NCBI GenBank assembly: GCA_022795575.1 | Contig: JAAWGY010000053.1 | Location: forward strand, 1-10,850 | DNA from: Angelakisella sp. | GTDB lineage: Bacteria; Bacillota; Clostridia; Oscillospirales; Ruminococcaceae | Reading direction: 5' to 3' | DNA length: 10,850 nucleotides | Shown here: positions 1-6,700 of the stretch, piece after piece | How positions within the stretch are numbered: the stretch's first letter is position 1 | Layout of the letters: each line of letters opens with the position of its first letter | Position numbers and translations under genes: made by a program | Notes under the pieces: generated by a model | What the model was told of the DNA's origin: nothing | The model's input: only the letters and a program-made list of their open reading frames with translations | Database searches by the model: none

Positions 1-10
1 TGGGGAGTTT

Positions 11-151
11 CGCTCCTGCGGGAGCGACCAGGGCCTGCGCGGCCCTGGACCTGCGGCCCGGTGGCCCGGGCGGGCACAACCTGTGGGACAGGCTGCTTCC
101 TTCCCCGGCGGCGGCAGGCGCATTTTAGGCCCGCCAGCCCAAAAGCCTGCC
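11..151. repeat. Row of five GC-rich hairpins downstream of trmB
   Basis: Four perfect hairpins follow one another: 11-26 (stem CGCTCC/GGAGCG), 28-48 (CCAGGGCC/GGCCCTGG), 56-71 (GCCCGG/CCGGGC) and 80-92 (CCTGT/ACAGG). A fifth, imperfect one at 113-151 (GGCAGGC/GCCTGCC, with inner TTTT/AAAA pairing) lies just beyond the trmB stop codon. None is followed by a T-run, so they are not classical intrinsic terminators, although the fifth could help end or protect the trmB transcript. I see no convincing gene in bases 1-159. The row resembles compound hairpin repeats dispersed in some clostridial genomes, but that is recollection and was not searched. Confidence 0.6.
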
Positions 152-159
152 TGTACCGC

Positions 160-828
160 TCACCCAAGCTCCGCAATGCAAAACTTAATAGCAATCCCCT
201 CCCGCTGGAACATCTCCTCATGCTCAGTGGGCACGTTCTCCGCAAACCCAGCCGCCGCCAAGTCCCAGCTCCGGTAAACCACCCGGTATCCCGCCGCCGG
301 CAGGTACTCCTTCAGGGTATCCCGAAAGAGCCCCTCGTCGTCGGTTTTGAACCACAGCTCCGCCCCCGGGGCCATCCAGCGGCGGTAGCTGAGAAGCTGC
401 CGGGTGTGGGTAAGCCGGTGCTTGTGGTCCCCCCGCTTGGACCAGGGGTTGCAGAAATTGATGTAGATCCGCTGTACCCGGTCCTCCTCCCCAAAAATCA
501 GATGCAGCCGCTCAATGTCCTGAGCGGTTAAAACCACGTTTTCAATACAGTCAACGGACCTTCCGCCCCCCAGCAGAGCCGCCTCCACCTTCCGCTTGGC
601 CAGGGCCAGCACCTCGCTTTTGAGGTCGATGGCCAAATAGTTCCGCTCCGGGTGAGCCGCAGCAAGAGCAGCCACAAAGCCCCCCTTGCCGCAGCCCAGC
701 TCCAGGTGGAGGGGCTGGCGCCGGGCAAAGAGCTCCCCCCACCGGTTCCGCTGCTCCTCCGGCCGGTCAATAAAAAACGGGCAGGCCGCCAGCTCGGGCC
801 GGGCCCAGGGCTTTCTTCGCAACCGCAT
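160..828 (-). CDS. trmB: tRNA (guanine-N7-)-methyltransferase TrmB
   Basis: TrmB uses S-adenosylmethionine to methylate N7 of guanine 46 in the variable loop of many tRNAs; it is a cytoplasmic Rossmann-fold enzyme. The 222 residues match the family's usual length. Visible motifs are the SAM-binding loop LELGCGKGGF (residues 42-51), the acidic end of strand 2 (AIDLKSE, 66-72), the substrate and catalytic motif INFCNPWSK (123-131) followed by HKHRLTH (135-141), WFKTDDEG (159-166), and the C-terminal PTEHEE (200-205) that contacts tRNA in the family. The common form of the central motif is DPWPK; here it reads NPWSK, and Asn in the first position also occurs in clostridial relatives as I recall them. 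The ATG at 828 has an AGGAGGT ribosome binding site (839-845) ten bases upstream. The gene follows prs in the same direction but behind a terminator, and no clear promoter of its own is visible. Confidence 0.95.
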   Translation of the reverse strand: MRLRRKPWARPELAACPFFIDRPEEQRNRWGELFARRQPLHLELGCGKGGFVAALAAAHPERNYLAIDLKSEVLALAKRKVEAALLGGGRSVDCIENVVLTAQDIERLHLIFGEEDRVQRIYINFCNPWSKRGDHKHRLTHTRQLLSYRRWMAPGAELWFKTDDEGLFRDTLKEYLPAAGYRVVYRSWDLAAAGFAENVPTEHEEMFQREGIAIKFCIAELG

Positions 829-905
829 AGCTCGGATGACCTCCTAAAAGCCTATTCAAAATATCTCTGTATACCTCCCCCCCGCCCGCTTCGGCCCGCC
901 AGGGG

Positions 906-949
906 GCCAAAAACGCCGCCTGAGCGGATGCCCAGGTGGCGTTTTTGGC
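906..949 (-). terminator. Bidirectional intrinsic terminator downstream of prs
   Basis: The arms 906-922 and 933-949 form a 17-bp inverted repeat with one G-T mismatch and a ten-base loop. A run of five A lies at the outer part of the left arm and five T at the outer part of the right arm, so on either strand a GC-rich stem is followed by a U-tract. It lies about 50 bases past the prs stop codon and should end the glmU-prs transcript before trmB. It could also stop any rightward transcription entering from the trmB side. Confidence 0.85.
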
Positions 950-1000
950 AGGAGCCTGTTGCCCCGGCCCCCAGGCAGACGTCCAGACTGGGGCGGCGCG

Positions 1001-1960
1001 TCAGGTAAAGAGGGGGGATACCGGCTTGTCGGCGTAGATGCGGGCGATGGCCTCGGCAAAGACGGTGGCCACCGGCAGCATGGTGATCCGGGCGTCCTTG
1101 GCCCCCGGTTTTTCCGGAATGGTGTCCAGCAGCACCATCTCCTTGATGCAGCTGTTCTTGATCCGCTCCAGGGCGGGATCGGAAAGCACCCCGTGGGTGG
1201 CGCAGGCGTAAACCTCGGTGGCCCCGAATTCCATCAGCGCCTGGGCGGCGTTGACGATGCTGCCCGCCGTATCCACCATGTCATCCACCAAAAAGGCCCG
1301 CTTTCCCTTTACCTCGCCGATGATGTTCATCACCTCGCAGACGTTGGCCCGGGGGCGGCGCTTGTCCACAATGGCCAGGGGCGCCCCCAGCAGGTCCGCA
1401 AACTTGCGGGCCCGGGTGACGCTGCCCAGGTCCGGGGATACCACCACCAGCTCCTCGTGGTTCATCCTCTTGGCCTTTTCCAGGAAGTAGGGCACCAGGA
1501 TGGGCACCCCCAGCAGGTGGTCCACCGGGATGTTGAAGAAGCCCTGGATCTGGGCGGCGTGGAGGTCCATGGTCAGCACCCGGTCGGCACCGGCGGTGCT
1601 GATCAGGTCGGCGCAGAGCTTGGCGGAGATGGGGTCCCGGGCCTTGGCCTTGCGGTCCTGCCGGGCGTAGCCGTAGTAGGGGATCACCGCGGTGATCCGC
1701 CCCGCCGAGGCCCGCTTGAAGGCGTCGATCATAATCAGCAGCTCCATCAGGTTGTTGTTCACCGGGCCGCAGGTGGACTGCACCACAAATACGTCGGAGC
1801 CCCGCACCGTTTCCTCAATGGAAACCGAGATCTCCCCGTCCGCAAAGCTGGTGACGGTGCTTTTGCCCAAGGGCAGCCCCAGCACCTGGGCGATTTCCTT
1901 TGCCACCTTGGGGTTGGCGTTGGCGGTGAAGATCTTGATGTCCTTGCCGTGAATGTTCAT
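1001..1960 (-). CDS. prs: Ribose-phosphate pyrophosphokinase (PRPP synthetase)
   Basis: This enzyme transfers pyrophosphate from ATP to ribose 5-phosphate to make PRPP, the precursor of purines, pyrimidines, NAD, histidine and tryptophan. The 319 residues are the normal size for class I bacterial enzymes. Hallmarks are FADGEISV (39-46), the ATP-binding stretch YYGYARQDRK (95-104), the metal-binding DLHAAQIQGFF (132-142), the flexible loop VTRARKFAD (181-189) with its catalytic lysine and arginines, and the PRPP loop LVDDMVDTAGS (224-234). The start is the ATG at 1960, supported by the purine-rich AGAGGA about seven bases upstream; a longer open frame runs back into glmU but has no homology. 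The gene lies 74 bp downstream of glmU on the same strand with no terminator between, matching the glmU/gcaD-prs order known in Bacillus. The two are probably cotranscribed from the promoter at 3408-3436. Confidence 0.98.
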   Translation of the reverse strand: MNIHGKDIKIFTANANPKVAKEIAQVLGLPLGKSTVTSFADGEISVSIEETVRGSDVFVVQSTCGPVNNNLMELLIMIDAFKRASAGRITAVIPYYGYARQDRKAKARDPISAKLCADLISTAGADRVLTMDLHAAQIQGFFNIPVDHLLGVPILVPYFLEKAKRMNHEELVVVSPDLGSVTRARKFADLLGAPLAIVDKRRPRANVCEVMNIIGEVKGKRAFLVDDMVDTAGSIVNAAQALMEFGATEVYACATHGVLSDPALERIKNSCIKEMVLLDTIPEKPGAKDARITMLPVATVFAEAIARIYADKPVSPLFT

Positions 1961-2034
1961 ACTTTCGTCCTCTCTTTTTTCCGCCGGCTCTGCCGGGGGA
2001 TTTGCCGATCCTGTCCTTTCCCCAAAGGGAACCG

Positions 2035-3312
2035 CTACCGCCGGGGATGCTTTTGGTGCTCCTTGGCCCGCTCCGGCAGCACCGTCTGGCGGCTGCGGCC
2101 GATGCAGAGGGCATCCGGGGGCACGTCCTCGGTAACGGTGGTGCCGGCGGCGGTGTAGGCGCCATCCCCCAGGGATACCGGGGCCACCAGGTTGGTGTTG
2201 CAGCCCAGGAAGCAGTCGTCCCCAATGGTGGTGCGGTGCTTCTGCACCCCGTCGTAGTTGGCGATGCACACCCCGCAGCCAAAGTTGACCCGGGCCCCCA
2301 CGTCGGCGTCCCCGATGTAGGTAAGGTGGGCCGATTTGGTCCCGGGGCCCACCGAGGCGTTTTTCACCTCCACAAAGTTGCCGATGCGCACCCCCGCCCC
2401 CAGCCGGCTCCCCGGGCGCACCCGGGTAAAGGGACCGATCTGCACGTCCTCCTCCAGCACCGAGCCGAGGATGTAGGTGGCGTTTACCACGCACCCGTCC
2501 CCGACGGTGGAATCCTCCACCCAGGAGTTGGGCCCGATGACGGCGTTTTTGCCGATGACCGACGCCCCCCGGATGACGGTGCCGGGAAGGATTTGGGTAC
2601 CGGGGCCGATGGTGGCCCGGGGGTCGATGATGATTCCGTCGGGGATGGGGATATCCACCCCCTCGTCATAGCAGAGCGCCAGCACCATGTCCCGGGCAAT
2701 CTGGCTCAGCAGGGCAAGACTGCGCCGGCTGCTCCCCTGTAGCCCCACCCGGTGGTCCGGGGCAAACCATGTCTCGGTCCGGGGCCCCGGGCCCATGGGG
2801 GGCAGCTGGCCGGGGCGGGCCTCCTGCCCCTCCGGCTCCTCCATGGCGGCCAGAAGCTGCTCCCCCCGGTACCAGAGGGCCACCGGCTCGGTCTGGTGCT
2901 CGTTGCCCCAAGCATCCCTGCCGGCGGTGGCGATGGCGGTGGCGTCGTTCTCATGGCTCTGGTGGACCGCCAGCGACTCCACCAGCACATCGGGGAACAA
3001 AAAAGGGGCGGTGCCGCTGACCACCAGCACGTCGGCGTCCCGACGCTCCGCCACAAAGGCCCTGGCGCAAAGCACGCCGCCATGCCGCCCGCCTCCGCTA
3101 ACGATGAGAGCGCCCTCCGGCAGCTCCCGCTGTACGTCCTCCGGCTTATCGCCCGCAGCTACACAAATATCCTCGATCCCCGCCCGGATGCAGTTGTCAT
3201 ACACCCAGCGGACCATCGGCCGAAACAGCAGCTGACACAACGCGTCGGTCTGTCCCGGTTCTGTTTGCTGGTTCTTTCCTGTCGCCAGTATAACCGCGCA
3301 TTTTCGCCCCAT
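2035..3312 (-). CDS. glmU: GlmU homologue with intact acetyltransferase half and degenerate uridyltransferase half
   Basis: Normal GlmU acetylates glucosamine-1-phosphate with its C-terminal left-handed beta-helix and then couples the product to UTP with its N-terminal pyrophosphorylase domain, giving UDP-GlcNAc for peptidoglycan. The C-terminal half (about residues 225-415) is fully typical: hexapeptide repeats, RVRPGS (297-302), GNFVEVKN (311-318), HLTYIGDA (329-336) with the expected catalytic His329 and Tyr332, NYDG (352-355), Lys358 and LVAPV (375-379). The N-terminal half keeps only the fold outline. LAAGxGTRM reads LATGKNQQT (9-17), the lysine of PKVL is Asp23, the metal-binding GDxP reads GTAP (100-103), and the second metal ligand Asn appears as Gln192. 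The protein is 425 residues against about 456 in E. coli. The ATG at 3312 is preferred over a TTG two codons upstream because GAGGAGG ends eight bases before it. There is no frameshift, since recognisable sequence continues on both sides. I infer an acetyltransferase that no longer makes UDP-GlcNAc. Confidence 0.88.
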   Translation of the reverse strand: MGRKCAVILATGKNQQTEPGQTDALCQLLFRPMVRWVYDNCIRAGIEDICVAAGDKPEDVQRELPEGALIVSGGGRHGGVLCARAFVAERRDADVLVVSGTAPFLFPDVLVESLAVHQSHENDATAIATAGRDAWGNEHQTEPVALWYRGEQLLAAMEEPEGQEARPGQLPPMGPGPRTETWFAPDHRVGLQGSSRRSLALLSQIARDMVLALCYDEGVDIPIPDGIIIDPRATIGPGTQILPGTVIRGASVIGKNAVIGPNSWVEDSTVGDGCVVNATYILGSVLEEDVQIGPFTRVRPGSRLGAGVRIGNFVEVKNASVGPGTKSAHLTYIGDADVGARVNFGCGVCIANYDGVQKHRTTIGDDCFLGCNTNLVAPVSLGDGAYTAAGTTVTEDVPPDALCIGRSRQTVLPERAKEHQKHPRR

Positions 3313-3407
3313 TGGCAAGACCTCCTCTCAACAGCTCCCGGCCCTGTGGTTTGCGGTACGGAGGGGACCGGAGCCTCCGCTGCAATCTGTATTTTTTCGT
3401 TGTTACT

Positions 3408-3436
3408 ATTATGACAAGATTTTTGCCGTTTGGCAA
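3408..3436 (-). promoter_or_regulatory. Sigma-A-type promoter of glmU-prs
   Basis: Read on the minus strand, TTGCCA (-35, at 3431-3436) and CATAAT (-10, at 3408-3413) are separated by 17 bases. Each differs from consensus by one base. Transcription would start near position 3401 and give a leader of about 90 bases before the glmU ATG. A short inverted repeat, TTGCC-GTTT-GGCAA (3423-3436), covers the -35 box and could be fortuitous or a protein-binding site. Confidence 0.75.
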
Positions 3437-3617
3437 GTGGCAAACGCCCTTTTCCCAAGATTTCGGAACACTGGGGGCGGTCGTTGGGCGCCTGTCTGTC
3501 TCAGGGGGGACACTTTTCTGACGTTCTTTTTGCAGTCGCTTCCCATCCGCCCCATTTCGGCGCACGGGGAACCCTCATAGGCCCTTGACCTACAGACTAT
3601 GAAAAACCGGCCCGGCG

Positions 3618-3626
3618 TGGTACAAT
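3618..3626 (+). promoter_or_regulatory. Putative extended -10 promoter of the macroglobulin gene
   Basis: TGGTACAAT matches the extended -10 pattern TGnTATAAT with one change. No good -35 box lies at 17 bases; a TTGACC at 3585-3590 is 30 bases away and too far to pair with it. Extended -10 promoters can work without a -35 box, so this is the best candidate start signal for the downstream lipoprotein gene, but it is weaker evidence than the glmU promoter. Confidence 0.5.
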
Positions 3627-3636
3627 AGGATCATCC

Positions 3637-3652
3637 CAATATCGTCATATTG
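3637..3652. promoter_or_regulatory. Operator-like palindrome in the macroglobulin leader
   Basis: CAATAT and ATATTG form a perfect 6-bp inverted repeat around the four-base centre CGTC. It is AT-rich within very GC-rich DNA and begins ten bases after the putative -10 box, so it would span roughly positions +4 to +19 of the transcript. That is a typical place for a repressor operator. No regulator gene is present in the window, and the role is inferred from position and symmetry only. Confidence 0.35.
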
Positions 3653-3770
3653 TTCCAAAAATTTTTTCTTCCCCCGGAAATAAATCACCCCTCCCCAGCG
3701 TTATCTTGGATGTGAGCCAAAGAGGCCCCGCCTCTCCCGCCCCTGTCCTACAGAATGGAGGTCCTGATCC

Positions 3771-6700
3771 ATGACAAAAAACCGCCGCGCAGCCCTTTTC
3801 CTGTGCCTATCCCTTCTTGCTGCCCTCCTGGCCCTTTGGGCCTCCGGATGCGGCAGACCCAAGCAGCCCCTCACCATTACCGCCGCCTTCCCCGCTGCCG
3901 GCGCCACCGGTGTCCCCAGCGATTCCGCGGTGGAGCTCACCTTCTCCGCCCCGCCGGAAAAGCTGGACGACTACTTCACCGTGGAGCCCCCGGTGGAGGG
4001 CCGCTTCCAGTACATGGACAACGTGGTGGCCTTCCTCCCCGGCCTTAGCGAGGCCGAAAACTCCCGCTGGGAGGAGGGCACCACCTACACCGTCACCGTC
4101 AAGGCCGGCCTCCCCGGCAAGGAGAGCACCCCCCTTGCCCAGGACTTCACCCTCTCCTTTACCGCCGGGGACGGCAGCATCCAGGGCTACCCCGTCAGCA
4201 CCCCCCACGAGACCTTCCTGCCCGGGGACTACCCCGTCATCGACATCGACTCCCGCTACAAGTCCTCCTATCAGTGGCACTTCTCCCCGGAGGAGGTCTT
4301 CTCGGTGGTGGTGCACCAGCTGGAGGACGGCCAGCGGTACCTCCGGGAGCTTTACCGCTCCAGCGCCATCCACAGCGAGGTGCGGGTGGATACCACCGGC
4401 CTGCCGGAGGTGCTCACCTTTACCCAAACCGCCGAGGAGGCCCGGCTTTCCGCCGATGACAGCCAGCGAGCGGACATCGTCTTCCCGGAGTCCCTCCCCG
4501 CCGGCTGGTACGTGGCCACCCTCACCTCCAGCAAGGAGAATGTCCCCCCGGTGCAGAAGCTCCTCCAGATCCAGGAAAGCGCCGTCTACGCTCAGATCCA
4601 CAACGGCCAGAGCCTCTTCTGGTTCAACAGCACCGCCGACGGCAAGCCGGTCCCCGGGGCCAAGCTTTCGGTGTTCCGGGATCCCTTTGCCTCCACCCAG
4701 CCGGAGCTTTCCGCCCAGGGCGGGGAGGACGGCATCGTCACCCTGGACCTCTCCTCCATCGATATCCAGGAGGACCAGTGGCCCAGCGTCAACGACTACA
4801 CCCCCTACATCTTCTACTCCCTAACCGCCCCGGACGGAACCACCTACTACGACGCCTTTTCCCCCTGGAGCTTTCAGGACAGCCACACCTACGACCAGGA
4901 TTACTACGGCTTTTTGTACACCGACCGCACCATCTACCGCCAGGACGATACCATCCGCTTTTGGGGCACCGCCAAGCCCCGGAAGAACGCCCCGCTGCCC
5001 GGCGCCGTTTCGGTGGAGCTCCACCGGGACTACGACGGCGGCCCGGTGCAGACGGTGGAGGCAGCGGTAAGCCCCGACGGGGTCTTTACCGGCGAGCTCT
5101 CCTACCAGAACTACGCCAGCGGCTGGATGGAGCTGAGGGTATATCCCGCAGGGGAACGGGACGAGCAATACTCGGGCTGGAGCTACCTTGCCTCGGTGTA
5201 CCTGGATATCGCCCGGTACAAAAAGCCCCTTTACACCGCCGGCATCACCACCGATAAGCTCTACTACCGCCCCAGGGAGATCATCCAGGCCGAAACCACC
5301 GTCACCCTCTTTGACCGCACCCCCGCCGCCGGGATGGAGATGAACATCTCCGGCGGGGACTACGGCGAGCCCAAGGCCTACACCACCGGGGAGGACGGGG
5401 TGATCCGCACCCAGCACCAGGCTGTGGCCAACCATTACAACAACTGGGGCTGGTATCCGAATTCCTACACGCTCCGGGCCGAAAACAACGACGCCAGCGA
5501 CGTCAACCTTTCGGTTTACGACGAGGTATACGTCTTCCCCACCACCGTTATGGTGGAGGCCGAGGAGCAGCGCGACGGCGGCAAAAGCGACCTGGTCATC
5601 ACCGCCAACCAAATCGCCTTTGACCGCATCCCCGGGGGACGGCAGATCATCCAGGACTACGAAAGCCTCCGGGGGCCGGGGGCCCAGGTGGGGGTGACGG
5701 TGGAGCTGCACAAGGTCACACACACCAAGGTGGAGCTTGCCCCTGTCTACGACCGGTACACCAAAAAGTCGGTGCCCCGGGCCGTCTGGCAGCGCAGCGA
5801 GGAGATTGTCCGCACCATCCAGCAGCAGACCGGCCCCGACGGCGTGCTGCGCATCCCCGACATCCTCCCCCCGGAGGAGCCCAACAGCCGGTACTACGTG
5901 GATATCTCGGTAACGGACGGGGGCTACCAGCAGACCAGCCTGGGGCTGGGCAGCAGCTGGGACTGGAACCAGGAGGAGGCCGCCGGCCACTTCCACACCT
6001 TTAACGTCGTCACCTCCCAAACCGATCACGAGTTTGGGGGCAAGGGCTGGTTCGACTACCGCTACACCTACTTCCGCTTTGGGGAGGAGGCCCGGTACCG
6101 GGTGATGGACCGGGGCGCCCCTGTCACCGAGGGCACCGTCATGGTGAACCTCCTACAGGACACCATCCTGCAAAGCGGGATCGGGGGCACCTCCGGCACC
6201 GTCCTCTGCGACGAGGAGAAGCTCCCGGACTTTACCCTCTGCGGGGCCTACTTTGACGGCCGGCGCATCTACCCCATCAATTCCATCAGATTTATGGTGG
6301 TGCCGGAGAGCCGGGCCCTCACCCTCCAGATCCTGCCGGAGCAGGAGGACTACCGCCCCGGGGACACCGCCCAAGTGACGCTGCGGGCCCTGGACGAAAA
6401 CGGCCGGCCCGCCCCGGGTGTCAACGTCTGCCTGGGGGTGGTGGATGAATCCATCTTTGCCCTGCGGGAGCAGTACATCAACCTGAGTTACGATTTCTAC
6501 GGCTCGGTCTTTTTCGCCTATCCCCAGGTCTTTACCTCCTACATCCAGCACGGGGTGGAGCTGTACTACAACGGCGACGGCGGCAAGGGGGGCGGCGGAG
6601 GCGGGGGGGATACCCTTTCCATACGGGAAAACTTTAAGGATACCGCCGCCTTTGTCTCCGGCAAAACCGGGGCGGACGGCACCCTTACCGCCACCGTAAG

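Larger units (their letters stand above)
3313..3770. other. Divergent intergenic region between glmU and the macroglobulin gene
   Basis: This 458-bp stretch separates leftward glmU from the rightward lipoprotein gene and carries both promoter regions. The glmU leader is roughly 90 bases and ends in a strong GAGGAGG ribosome binding site. Between the promoters (about 3437-3617) I see no gene and no clear structure. The leader of the macroglobulin gene is about 140 bases, contains a palindrome at 3637-3652, an A/T-rich tract at 3657-3669 and a small hairpin at 3721-3735, and ends with GGAGGT at 3757-3762, eight bases before the ATG at 3771. Confidence 0.7.

Noticed and set aside
123..131. TrmB motif NPWSK (residues 127-131) as evidence of an inactive enzyme
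   Set aside because: These numbers are residue positions within the protein. The SAM loop and the other conserved residues are all present, and Asn at the first position seems tolerated in clostridial relatives, so loss of function is not supported.
959..2158. A 399-codon open frame on the plus strand opposite prs and the end of glmU
   Set aside because: It is a shadow of prs: the opposite strand has an unmistakable PRPP synthetase with its own ribosome binding site, and this frame gives low-complexity Gly/His-rich sequence with no known domain.
1961..2494. Extension of the prs frame upstream to 2494
   Set aside because: The extra residues are out-of-frame glmU sequence. The ATG at 1960 has a suitable ribosome binding site and gives the normal 319-residue enzyme.
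3316..3318. TTG as the glmU start codon
   Set aside because: The ribosome binding site would be only two bases away. The ATG two codons downstream has proper spacing and starts the family's usual N-terminus.
6585..6611. G-rich tract in the macroglobulin gene as a frameshift or phase-variation site
   Set aside because: It encodes a seven-glycine linker where related proteins have flexible Gly-rich sequence, and the frame is intact across it. The longest pure G run is seven bases (6604-6610), so only weak slippage potential is visible.
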